Assembly (NCBI GenBank): GCA_964403935.1
Contig: CAYOIB010000003.1
Span: 1-64,000 of the forward strand
DNA from: SLLG01 sp964403935
GTDB taxonomy: Bacteria; Verrucomicrobiota; Verrucomicrobiia; Opitutales; Oceanipulchritudinaceae
DNA: 64,000 nucleotides
Reading direction: 5' to 3'
Numbering within the stretch: position 1 is the first letter of the stretch; each line of letters begins with the position of its first letter. A model generated the notes under the pieces. It made no database searches and had not been told where the DNA came from. It saw nothing but the letters and a program-made list of their open reading frames with translations. A program made the position numbers and the translations under genes. Below, in pieces: positions 34,591 to 43,389 of the stretch.

Positions 34591-35851
34591 TGGAAAAGCG
34601 CGAAAAAACAAGGCTGACATTCGCACCGCCAAAGCCGCTGCTGTTGGACAAGACAACCTCCGGTGCCTCATCCAGCGTCTCCAGAGGAAACGTCAATCCC
34701 AGCGCCTCGGGATCCGGATTCTCGAGATGCGCCGCACCCGGAATAAACCGGTGGTGGATTGCGAGGACGGAAAACGATGCTTCCATGACACTCGATAGCG
34801 AGAGCGCGTGCCCGGTCAGGGCCTTCGTGCTGCTGACGAAAGGGCCCCCTTCGGTGCCAAACAATCCCTTCAATGCCCGGCATTCGGAGACATCCCCCAT
34901 CGGTGTCGAGGTCGCGTGAGCGTTGATGTAGTCGACGGCCTCAAGACGTGTTTCACTCGCATTCAAGGCCGCTGTCATTGCCCGCTTCAAGCCCGCGCCT
35001 TCCGGATGGGCAATGGCCATGTGGGTGCCATCGGTGGACTGTCCCCAGCCTCTGAATGCCGCATAGACCCGCGCCCCGCGGGCTTTTGCGACCGATGCTT
35101 CTTCCAAGACCATCGCCACCGCACCCCCTGTGCCGATAAATCCGTCCCGATCCCGGTCGAAGGGTCGGGAGGCACGATCGGGATCCCGCGAGGTGCTCAG
35201 CACCCGCATGCTGGCAAAGGGAAGGAGCGTCTCCGGTGTGAAATCCTCCGCTCCCACCACCAACATCCGGTCCTGCCGCCCCAGCTTGATCTCGTCAAAG
35301 GCGTAGCCCAAGGCATGCCCGCTGGAGGCACAGGCAGAGACAAAGCCAACGGATGCACCCTGAATGCCCAAGGACGGAACGAGGTTGAAATTCAAGGTGC
35401 CCGCTGTCGAGGCCACGATTCCAAGGGGAGAGCACCGCGCCGGGCCCACTCGCTTCATCCGGTCGATGTGGTGGTGGGTGAGCATGGCGGATCCGGCCGA
35501 GGCCGTAAACAGGCCGGTGCGCGGATTTGAAACGTCATTGGCCTCAAGAGCCGCATCCGCGATTGCCTGCCTTATGGCATAGGTCGCGTAGAGCGCATTC
35601 GGGGAAAGCGCACGCAATTGCTCCAAGCGGAACCGAAGGGTATCGGGATAGGTCCAGTCCTCCGCATCCGCTGTCTCCGTAGAGAAGCCAACCACCGGAG
35701 CGGCCAGTTTTACGGGGATGGAATCATCCGCAAAAGCCGGGCACAACCGGATGCCGTGGCGCAGCTCACGCAGGGATTCTACAACAGCCATTTGCTCACG
35801 ACCCAAGCAGGTCGCAAAGCCAAGACCCGTAACAACAATGTGCCGAGACAT
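34580..35851 (-). CDS. Beta-ketoacyl-ACP synthase (FabF-like) in the glycolipid operon
   Basis: A 423-residue condensing enzyme. The triad is complete: Cys near 170 in SACASSGHAL, His near 309 in NAHATSTPMGD, His near 346 in LTGHALSLSS. An N-terminal insertion around 40-75 (IPVKLAAPVVGF) is typical of secondary ketosynthases. It lies between the ACP-FabZ fusion gene (98 nt upstream) and the glycosyltransferase gene (11-nt overlap). With the fusion protein it provides condensation and dehydration on a dedicated carrier; ketoreduction would come from the housekeeping FabG. Confidence 0.88.
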   Translation of the reverse strand: MSRHIVVTGLGFATCLGREQMAVVESLRELRHGIRLCPAFADDSIPVKLAAPVVGFSTETADAEDWTYPDTLRFRLEQLRALSPNALYATYAIRQAIADAALEANDVSNPRTGLFTASAGSAMLTHHHIDRMKRVGPARCSPLGIVASTAGTLNFNLVPSLGIQGASVGFVSACASSGHALGYAFDEIKLGRQDRMLVVGAEDFTPETLLPFASMRVLSTSRDPDRASRPFDRDRDGFIGTGGAVAMVLEEASVAKARGARVYAAFRGWGQSTDGTHMAIAHPEGAGLKRAMTAALNASETRLEAVDYINAHATSTPMGDVSECRALKGLFGTEGGPFVSSTKALTGHALSLSSVMEASFSVLAIHHRFIPGAAHLENPDPEALGLTFPLETLDEAPEVVLSNSSGFGGANVSLVFSRFSNDL

Positions 35852-35948
35852 GGAGAATGGGAAATTTTCGGGCTTCGGCGATCAGCCGAATCTCACAAAC
35901 CTGCAGGGCTCTTACACCTCCAAATGCTGAAGCTCAACAAGCGGAGCC

Positions 35949-36797
35949 TCACGATGAGGAGCCGTCCTTCTCCGTGGATGTGGAAAAGGTCAATGAAATC
36001 TCTTCCGCGCGCGCCACCCGCGCCCCGTTACAGAAAATCCACCCTTCAAATTGTGCCAAGGGCTCATGCACCTTCTTCAGGCGAATCTTCAGCTGCAAAG
36101 TATCATGGGGGCGGCAAATTTTGGTGCATCGCACGCCATCGCAGGAAACAAAATAAACCGAGCCCGGATCGACCCGCCCGGCACCTTCGAGCATGGCCGA
36201 ATCGGTCTTCAGGAGAAAGAGCACCGCCAATTGGCCAAGCGCTTCCAGCATCAGGGATGCGGGAAAGACCGGGTTGCCTTTGAAATGGCCCTCGAGGAAA
36301 ACTTCATCTCCCGAAATATGGTAGCTGCCCTCGGCAAACTCTCCATTGATCCGCGCTTCTTGCAGGAAGAGAAAGGGCGGGTGCTGAGGCAGGGTAGCGG
36401 CGATCTGCTCAAAATTCAAAATGTTCTTTCTGGTTGGAGGCGGGAGCCCCCGGGTCTTGGCGTCGAGGTATCCCTTGAGGTCTCCAAGCGTCCGCGTATT
36501 ACGGAGCTCTTCATTCTCGATCGTGATGCCCAGCGTCTCCTCGACGAGGATCACGATCTCGACCATCAGGAGGGAATCAATCCCCAGATCATCCATCAAG
36601 CGGGTGGAATCCTTGCCTTCACGGATAATCGGCCGAACCTCCGGTTCGACAAATCGCTCCAGAATGCCCAACACGATGACAGGGACCAGGCTTGGATCCT
36701 TGCTCTCATTGTAGGCCAGGGCGGCATCAATGGCGGACTCCGGGCATCGCTTCAGCGCCTCCCGGAGCTCATTGTCTTTCAATAGCGTCTTGGACAT
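35949..36797 (-). CDS. ACP-FabZ-like dehydratase fusion protein
   Basis: A 282-residue bifunctional protein. The ACP domain (about 40-112) has its phosphopantetheine Ser75 in DDLGIDSLLMVEI. After a short linker (RGLPPPTRKN) comes a hotdog 3-hydroxyacyl-ACP dehydratase (about 130-275) with catalytic His171 in EGHFKGNPVFP and Glu185 in LEALGQ, as in FabZ. The linker would hold the substrate carrier next to the dehydratase. It is first in the minus-strand operon with ketosynthase and two glycosyltransferases. This fused arrangement differs from the usual separate acpP and fabZ. Confidence 0.85.
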   Translation of the reverse strand: MSKTLLKDNELREALKRCPESAIDAALAYNESKDPSLVPVIVLGILERFVEPEVRPIIREGKDSTRLMDDLGIDSLLMVEIVILVEETLGITIENEELRNTRTLGDLKGYLDAKTRGLPPPTRKNILNFEQIAATLPQHPPFLFLQEARINGEFAEGSYHISGDEVFLEGHFKGNPVFPASLMLEALGQLAVLFLLKTDSAMLEGAGRVDPGSVYFVSCDGVRCTKICRPHDTLQLKIRLKKVHEPLAQFEGWIFCNGARVARAEEISLTFSTSTEKDGSSS

Positions 36798-37166
36798 TCG
36801 GTTACAGTTAGGTTTCGATCAGGCTTCCTGGTTTCTTTTTGACTGTGGCCCACGTGACGCAGCCATGTAATCACTCAATTTTCAAACCTCCTGCCTACGC
36901 CCGTCGGTCTGGACTGTAAACTCTTTATTTTTACCCGGCTGTTCCCCCGGAGCGGCTAAATATAAGGAAGTGGCAGCCCAGAGGTTCATCGGGCCATTAT
37001 GTTGCACACGTAAGAACCACGCAGATCCCAAGGGGTTACAACAATCCGAAAAAACTTTCCGAGATGACGATCGCACCGGCAGCGTCTTCCGTTCTGGTTC
37101 TGCTGAACCGCGTGCGTCCAGCGCTTGCCAACACTGCGGAGAAAACGATCATCCGGATCACTAACC
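36798..37166. other. Divergent intergenic region (lipid operon / ligA)
   Basis: About 370 bp holding the promoters of the minus-strand lipid operon and of ligA. An in-frame extension of ligA begins at 37125, but the family N-terminus starts at 37167. No hairpin or RNA gene is convincing here. Confidence 0.4.
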
Positions 37167-39206
37167 ATGGCTGAACGCACGGATATCGCCCGCCAGATCG
37201 AAACACTCCGCCAGGAGGTGGCGCGACATGAATACCTCTACCGAGTGGAGAACCAACCGGAGATCACCGACTCCGAGTTTGATGCCATGCTGCGGCAACT
37301 GCGGGAACTCGAGGAGGCCCACCCGGCACTCGTCACCCCCGGGAGCCCGACGCGAACCGTGGGTGATGACCGGCTGGCGGCCTTTGAAACCGTGCCGCAT
37401 CTGCAGCCCATGGGGTCACTCGACAATACCTATAACCGTGGCGAGCTGACGGCCTTCAACCAGAGGCTGGTGCGCGCACTGGCAGGGGAGCGTCCAGATC
37501 CCGAACGGTCGTTGCCGTATATCGTCGAACCCAAGATTGACGGCCTGGCGATCAGCCTCGTCTACGAAAAGGGCCGCCTCGTCCGGGCGGTCACCCGGGG
37601 GAACGGCGTCGAAGGAGATGACGTTACCGCAAACGCCCGAACCATTGCCTCCCTTCCACCCAGCCTGAAGACGGCAAAGCCACCGGCACTTGTCGAAGTC
37701 CGCGGAGAGATATTCATGACCTTCGCGGAGTTCAACCGCATCAATGAAGAACGGGAAGCGGACGGTCTGCCAAAGTTCATGAACCCACGCAACCTGGCCG
37801 CCGGAACGATCAAACAGCTCGACACCAGAGTCGTCGCCAAACGAAAGCTGGAACTGGTTGTTTATGGTCTCGGGGCGCACGAGGGGGTCCGCTTTGAGCG
37901 GCAACAAGATATCCACCAACAGATCAAAGACTGGGGACTGCCCGCCTTCGAACGCATCTGGACGACCGATGGGATTGAAGCCGCCTGGTCAGCCATTGAA
38001 GCGCTCGATGGCAGCCGCGCGGATTTCACCTACCCCACCGACGGGGCCGTCATCAAACTCGATCACATCCCGTGGCAACAGCTGGCGGGCACGACGAGCA
38101 AGGCACCACGCTGGGCGATCAGCTACAAGTTCGCCGCCGAACAAGGAGAAACCGTTCTCCGCAAGATCAGCCTTCAGGTGGGCCGCACCGGTGCGCTCAC
38201 ACCGGTCGCCGAACTCGATCCGGTCGTCATTGCCGGCTCCAACGTCAGCCGCGCCACCCTTCACAATGAAGACGAAATCCGCCGGAAGGATATTCGTGAG
38301 GGCGATACCGTGATCGTGGAAAAGGCGGGGGAGATCATTCCCGCGATTGTCCGGGTGGTGACCGACAAACGGCCACCGACGGCAGTCCCCTTTGATTTCC
38401 CCGCGCGTCTGCGCGAACTCGGACACGATGCGGAACGGCTGCCCGGGCAAGCCGCCTGGCGGTTGAAAGCCCATGACAGCCCCGACTTGGTGCGTCGGCG
38501 TCTGGAGCACTTCGCCGGCCGCAATGCGATGGACATCGACGGACTGGGATCCGAGATCATCCGGCAGCTCATCGACGCCGACCTCGTGCGCGACGTCCCC
38601 GACCTCTTTCGCCTGACAACGGATGACCTTCTTCCCCTGGACAAATTTGCCCGGAAGTCGGCGGAAAACCTGATTCGTGCAATTGATGAGGCACGCGGCA
38701 ACGACCTGTGGCGCCTTCTCCACGGGATCGGCATCCCTCATGTCGGAGTTCAATCAGCCAAGGACCTCGCGCGCCACTTCAAGTCAATCAACGCCCTTAT
38801 GGCTGCCGATGAGGAAGCCCTTGCGACCATCGACGGGGTCGGCCCCATCATGGCATGCGCGATCCGCGGGTTCTTTGCCGATCCGGAGAATGAAGCCCGC
38901 GTACGCACCCTCCTTGATGAAGCCAAGGTCAACGGCGAAACCCATAAAACCGCCGGCGAGGAACAACCTCAAACGCTGGCAGGCAAAACGTTCGTCATCA
39001 CCGGAACCCTTCCAACGCTTTCACGGGACGAAGCCAAGGCGCGGATCGAGGCTGCCGGCGGCAAGGCTACCGGCAGCGTCTCCAAAAAGACCTCCTGTGT
39101 TGTCGCAGGCACCGAAGCTGGATCCAAGCTGACGAAGGCGCAAGAAATCGGCATCCCCGTCATCGATGAGGCCACCCTCCTTGAAATGCTCGAAGGCGGC
39201 GACTGA
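37167..39206 (+). CDS. ligA: NAD-dependent DNA ligase LigA lacking the zinc-finger cysteines
   Basis: A 679-residue ligase that seals 3'-OH/5'-P nicks using NAD+. The Ia domain (HEYLYRVENQPEITDSEFD), adenylation domain with catalytic Lys123 in VEPKIDGLAIS, OB fold, four helix-hairpin-helix motifs and a C-terminal BRCT domain (about 600-679, GKTFVITGTLPTLSRDEAK) are all present. The zinc-finger region (about 407-440) instead reads FDFPARLRELGHDAERL and then AAWRLKAHDSPDLVRRRLEHF, with none of the four cysteines. Only two Cys exist in the whole protein. The rest of the sequence is well conserved, so this is a natural variant and not decay. Confidence 0.93.
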   Translation: MAERTDIARQIETLRQEVARHEYLYRVENQPEITDSEFDAMLRQLRELEEAHPALVTPGSPTRTVGDDRLAAFETVPHLQPMGSLDNTYNRGELTAFNQRLVRALAGERPDPERSLPYIVEPKIDGLAISLVYEKGRLVRAVTRGNGVEGDDVTANARTIASLPPSLKTAKPPALVEVRGEIFMTFAEFNRINEEREADGLPKFMNPRNLAAGTIKQLDTRVVAKRKLELVVYGLGAHEGVRFERQQDIHQQIKDWGLPAFERIWTTDGIEAAWSAIEALDGSRADFTYPTDGAVIKLDHIPWQQLAGTTSKAPRWAISYKFAAEQGETVLRKISLQVGRTGALTPVAELDPVVIAGSNVSRATLHNEDEIRRKDIREGDTVIVEKAGEIIPAIVRVVTDKRPPTAVPFDFPARLRELGHDAERLPGQAAWRLKAHDSPDLVRRRLEHFAGRNAMDIDGLGSEIIRQLIDADLVRDVPDLFRLTTDDLLPLDKFARKSAENLIRAIDEARGNDLWRLLHGIGIPHVGVQSAKDLARHFKSINALMAADEEALATIDGVGPIMACAIRGFFADPENEARVRTLLDEAKVNGETHKTAGEEQPQTLAGKTFVITGTLPTLSRDEAKARIEAAGGKATGSVSKKTSCVVAGTEAGSKLTKAQEIGIPVIDEATLLEMLEGGD

Positions 39207-39251
39207 AGGCACCCGCCGGATGCACCCCAAAGGCCATCAAACCGCCTCTCG

Positions 39252-41000
39252 CTACCGCAGTTCCTGCCCCGTCATCGCATCGACGATCTTGAAGTTCTCC
39301 ACGTGATAGGCGGGATCGGCCCGAAAACTCAACTTGACGTGGTACGTCTCTTCGATCTCGAGGAGCACCTTCTCATCTTCGTGCCGGAGACGCTCCAAGG
39401 CATGCGGGTGACAGAAGACGCGCAGCCAATACGGATCCTTCCGCTGCTCGATCTGAGGCCTGAGCCGGCGAATGACGCTCGTAAGGCGCCGCTGGATTTC
39501 CACACTCATGGTCCGGGCACTTTTGACCGTCCCGCGGCCCGTGCAGTACGGACACGTGCTATAGAGCCCACTTGAGACGGATTCCTTGTGGCGCTGGCGC
39601 GTCATCTGCATGATGCCCAATTGCGAGATCTGCAAGATATGGCTCTTCGCCTTATCCATCTCCATGCCCTCTTTCATCCGCCGGTAGACCGCGTTTCGGT
39701 CCTTCCGCTGCTTCATGTCGATGAAATCGAGAATGATCAATCCCCCGATATTACGAAGACGGATCTGGCGCGCGATCTCGGTGGCAGCTTCAAGGTTCAC
39801 CTGAAGGATGAAGTTGTCCTTCTCGTTCTTGTTCTTGTGCGCCCCTGTATTCACATCGACCGCCACCAGGGCCTCGGTCTCTTCGATAACCACCTCACCC
39901 CCGCTCGGGAGGGGAACCCGCCGCTGGAAAGTTTGCTCGATCTGGCGCTCGATATTGAAACGCTCAAAAATTGGAATGTTCTCCTTGAAGACGGCGATCT
40001 TGCCCCGGCTTCGCTTGGAGACCCGCTCCACCAGATCCATCATGCGCTCACCATCCTCCTCATTGTCGATGAGGACCCGGTCCACGCTCTCCGTCAGAAA
40101 ATCGCGCACCGTGCGCTCAATGATATCAGGTTCGGTGTAGAGGCAGGTCGGCTGGCGGGCCTTGTCCATCCGCTCCTGAATCTCACGCCACTCGTTGAGC
40201 AAAATGGTCAAATCGCGGACAAAGAACGTCCACCGTTTGTTCTCCCCCGCAGTACGAATGATGACGCCCATGCCCTCGGGGATCGAGAGCTTGCGCAGGA
40301 TGTCCTTGAGGCGGCGGCGCTCCTTGTCGTCTTCGATCTTCCGGGATATTCCACACTGCCCGCCATATGGCATGAGAACGAGGAATCGTCCAGCAAGCGC
40401 GATATTGGTTGTCGTGCGCGGGCCTTTCGTCCCGATCGTTCCCTTCGTCACCTGCAAAACGATTTCCGAGCCGACGGGGTACAGGCCCGGAATGTCCTTT
40501 AACGTGATCTTGTCCTTTCGCTTCTTCTGGTCATCCGTCCGCGTGTCCCGGACGTACTCCACCGCACTGTCCGATTCCGTGGCCGCGGGGAGGATATCCC
40601 AATAGTGAAGAAAGGCGTTCTTCTGCAGACCGATGTCAACAAAGGCTGCTTTCAGGCCCGGCTCCAGATTCTGGATACGGCCTTTGAAAATAGCCCCCAC
40701 GAGGCGGTCGTCCCCGGCACGTTCCAGGTCGAACTTCTCAAGGATGCCGTTGGTAAGGACAGCGACCCGCTTCTCGAGCGGCTCGGAGTTAATTATTATT
40801 TCCCGATAAGGCTCGCTCTCGCCTCGTACCTTGGCAGCGATTCGTTGGATCAGGGGACGCGCCTTGGAGCGTTCCGCAGCCTCATGTTCGAGCTTTTCGG
40901 GATCAAGATCCTGAGAGGGCTGTTCTTTGGGAGGATGCTTCAGCTCGACCTCCTGGTCGGCTGAAAGCTGGGTAGCGGGAATATTTTCGGATGGATTCAT
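39252..41000 (-). CDS. rng: Ribonuclease E/G family endoribonuclease
   Basis: A 582-residue RNase starting at MNPSENIPATQLSAD (41000). A charged, low-complexity leader (about 1-60) precedes an S1 RNA-binding domain (about 90-190, IFKGRIQNLEPGLKAAFVDIG). The catalytic DNase-I-like region has the metal-binding Asp in ALVAVDVNTGA and in GGLIILDFIDM, and the Zn-link CPYCTGRG. There is no long degradosome tail, so RNase G-like length fits. It processes rRNA and mRNA. The gene follows rodA with 105 nt between them, an arrangement also seen as rodA/rng neighbours elsewhere. Confidence 0.93.
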   Translation of the reverse strand: MNPSENIPATQLSADQEVELKHPPKEQPSQDLDPEKLEHEAAERSKARPLIQRIAAKVRGESEPYREIIINSEPLEKRVAVLTNGILEKFDLERAGDDRLVGAIFKGRIQNLEPGLKAAFVDIGLQKNAFLHYWDILPAATESDSAVEYVRDTRTDDQKKRKDKITLKDIPGLYPVGSEIVLQVTKGTIGTKGPRTTTNIALAGRFLVLMPYGGQCGISRKIEDDKERRRLKDILRKLSIPEGMGVIIRTAGENKRWTFFVRDLTILLNEWREIQERMDKARQPTCLYTEPDIIERTVRDFLTESVDRVLIDNEEDGERMMDLVERVSKRSRGKIAVFKENIPIFERFNIERQIEQTFQRRVPLPSGGEVVIEETEALVAVDVNTGAHKNKNEKDNFILQVNLEAATEIARQIRLRNIGGLIILDFIDMKQRKDRNAVYRRMKEGMEMDKAKSHILQISQLGIMQMTRQRHKESVSSGLYSTCPYCTGRGTVKSARTMSVEIQRRLTSVIRRLRPQIEQRKDPYWLRVFCHPHALERLRHEDEKVLLEIEETYHVKLSFRADPAYHVENFKIVDAMTGQELR

Positions 41001-41105
41001 GCTGGTAGGAACCGATGGTTGATGGATCGGGCTCCCCATTTTGTGGTCCAGGCTGCCGGTGCCGCACGCGGATCGAACTGGAATGACAAACAATGCGATG
41101 AGGCA

Positions 41106-42359
41106 TCATTGAAACTCCCGACGATGGCGGTTCACACTTTGTATAATTCCCTGAAGAATACAGCAGCTCAAAATGAAGGAGCCTCCGTAACTGACAAAAG
41201 GCAGGGGTAAGCCCGTGATCGGAGCGATGCCAATGGTCATGCCTATGTTGATGAAGACGTGGAGGAGAAAGATAACCGTAACGCCAATACACAAAAGCAT
41301 CCCAAAGCGATCACGCGCCGCTCCCGCAATCCGCACCCCGTTGGCGAGGAGGATTGTGTAGAGCCCGATCATGAGCATTCCGCCGAGAAAACCTGTTTCC
41401 TCCGCCACAACAGCGAAGATAAAATCATTATGCGCGACTGAGCGGGGCAGATACCCGAGCCGTGCCTGCAAACCCTCACCCCAGCCCTTGCCCCAAAGAC
41501 CACCGGTCCCGACCGCCTGCTGCGCCTGGATCGCGTTCCAGGCGGATCCAGTACCCTGCGGATCGACCACCTCCGGCGCAATGAAGGTCATGATCCGCTC
41601 GCGCTGATAATCCCGCAAACCGGGGATGAAGGACGTCTCTTGGTAGAGATTGCGCGCCTCGTGAGCCGTCATCTGATTCGTCTCCAGAAACTGGGAATAC
41701 CGGTAGAGGTCGTGCACCAGAAGGACTCCCACGACCAGCACGACTCCAAAAAGCGCAATGAAGAAGCGCTCCGACAGCTTGGAGACGTATAACAGGGCGA
41801 GGACCATGGGAGGAATAATGAGGGTGGAGCCTAGGTCGGGCTGAAGCAAAATCAAGAATATTGGTAAGGCAATGATACCTAGGACCTTAAGCACAACCCA
41901 CATCGATTCCTTCAAGTTCCGCAATTCAGACCGCGCCAGAACACTCGAGACCATGATAACCATCGTGATCTTTGCTGCCTCCGACGGTTGAAAACTGAAA
42001 AAACCAAAATTCAACCACCGGCGCGCGCCCTCCCGGACGTCCCCGATGGTGAGCACACTCAGAAGGAGCACCAGTGTCAGAAGGTAGAACCAGATCGCGT
42101 TCTCCAAATAGATTTTGTAGTCGATCCGGGAGAGCACGACATAAACCCCTCCCCCCAACGCGAGCCAGACCAGCTGCCGCTTCCAAAAGGAGTTGGGAGA
42201 ATATGCCTGGGAGGAATAGATGAAAAAGACACCAATAATCGCCAACGCGATAATGCAGGCCGGTCCGATCCAATCCGTCCGCCCGGATTGGGTTCGATGG
42301 ATGAGACGACGGGTTGACCCAAGCAGCCGGGCACTGTCAAGTGGTCGGGCTGAAATCAT
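41106..42359 (-). CDS. rodA: Rod-shape SEDS peptidoglycan polymerase
   Basis: A 417-residue inner-membrane protein with about ten helices. SEDS signatures include FQPSEAAKITMVI, LLQPDLGSTLII, the large periplasmic loop QQAVGTGGLWGKGWGEG with YLPRSVAHNDFIFAVVAEETGFLGG, and the final GLPLPFVSYGGSF. RodA polymerises glycan strands with a class B PBP during elongation. No mrdA/PBP2 or mreBCD lies in the window. Directly upstream of the rng gene on the same strand. Confidence 0.93.
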   Translation of the reverse strand: MISARPLDSARLLGSTRRLIHRTQSGRTDWIGPACIIALAIIGVFFIYSSQAYSPNSFWKRQLVWLALGGGVYVVLSRIDYKIYLENAIWFYLLTLVLLLSVLTIGDVREGARRWLNFGFFSFQPSEAAKITMVIMVSSVLARSELRNLKESMWVVLKVLGIIALPIFLILLQPDLGSTLIIPPMVLALLYVSKLSERFFIALFGVVLVVGVLLVHDLYRYSQFLETNQMTAHEARNLYQETSFIPGLRDYQRERIMTFIAPEVVDPQGTGSAWNAIQAQQAVGTGGLWGKGWGEGLQARLGYLPRSVAHNDFIFAVVAEETGFLGGMLMIGLYTILLANGVRIAGAARDRFGMLLCIGVTVIFLLHVFINIGMTIGIAPITGLPLPFVSYGGSFILSCCILQGIIQSVNRHRREFQ

Positions 42360-42511
42360 GAACGCACACTGTTCTCAAAGGTCCTCACGGAAGAAACAAA
42401 GGAGGCACCGATACCTCGTGATTCGCCGGAGCCAGCCTTCAGCCAGACCGTAGTCTTCCGCTCTGGCGGTGCAACCTTTCCCTCACCCAAAACAGAAATT
42501 CAACCCTTGGC

Positions 42512-43273
42512 ATGACACGGTTTGCAGATCCCTCTCCCGCCACGCTCCTGATTGAGGCGGCCTCTCGACTCGCCGAAGCCGTCGATGCCTGTGAGTTCGG
42601 CCCACCCGTTCACACCATCTACAACCCGCTGCGCTACGCTTGGCGCGGGCACCAACGCTACCTCGAACGCTTCGGGCAGATGCCGAGGCGCGTCCTCTTC
42701 ATGGGGATGAATCCCGGCCCGTGGGGAATGGCACAGACCGGTGTCCCTTTCGGAGAGATCCCGAGTGTGCGTGATTGGCTTGGGATCGAAGAACCGGTGG
42801 ACAAGCCCGCCATCGAACACCCCAAGCGCCCCATCGAAGGATTCGCCTGCACCCGCTCTGAAGTGAGCGGCCGACGCCTTTGGGGGCTCTTTGCTTCACA
42901 GTTTGGCACCGCCGAAGCCTTCTTTCGAGAACACTTCGTGACCAACTACTGCCCCCTCGTTTTCATGGCGACGTCCGGGGCAAACCTGACGCCCGACAAA
43001 CTCCCGGTGGCGGAGCGTCTTCCGCTCGAGGCCGCCTGCGATGAGCACCTCGCGGCGGTTATTGCCGTCCTTCAGCCCGAATACGTGATCGGCATCGGGG
43101 CTTTTGCCACCCGCTGCGCTGAACGGGTGACGAAAGCGCATGCCCTCGACCTGCGCCTGGGCACGCTCCTTCACCCCAGCCCAGCCAGCCCCATCGCCAA
43201 TCGTGAATGGCCCGATCGTCCGATCCGCCAGATGCAGGAACTGGGCCTGTGGCCTTCCGCACCAAAGGCCTGA
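42512..43273 (+). CDS. SMUG1-type uracil-DNA glycosylase
   Basis: A 253-residue base-excision repair enzyme. VLFMGMNPGPWGMAQTGVPFGE carries the motif 1 G-M-N-P-G-P-W-G-M-A-Q-T-G seen in SMUG1, and TLLHPSPASPIANREW carries the HPSPxSPxxN motif 2. SMUG1 removes uracil and oxidised pyrimidines from single- and double-stranded DNA. It is uncommon in bacteria but reported in some lineages. It stands between divergent rodA and the CotH gene and is not linked to other repair genes except ligA 3 kb away. Confidence 0.92.
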   Translation: MTRFADPSPATLLIEAASRLAEAVDACEFGPPVHTIYNPLRYAWRGHQRYLERFGQMPRRVLFMGMNPGPWGMAQTGVPFGEIPSVRDWLGIEEPVDKPAIEHPKRPIEGFACTRSEVSGRRLWGLFASQFGTAEAFFREHFVTNYCPLVFMATSGANLTPDKLPVAERLPLEAACDEHLAAVIAVLQPEYVIGIGAFATRCAERVTKAHALDLRLGTLLHPSPASPIANREWPDRPIRQMQELGLWPSAPKA

Positions 43274-43389
43274 ACGCGATCACTGGCCACGGCTCTAACC
43301 AAAACATACAAGTTTGCCCGTCGGCCAACCTTGACGCCGCACGGCCCCGCGGTGAGGATGGCATCACCCCCTATCCCTTTTCTTTCCCC

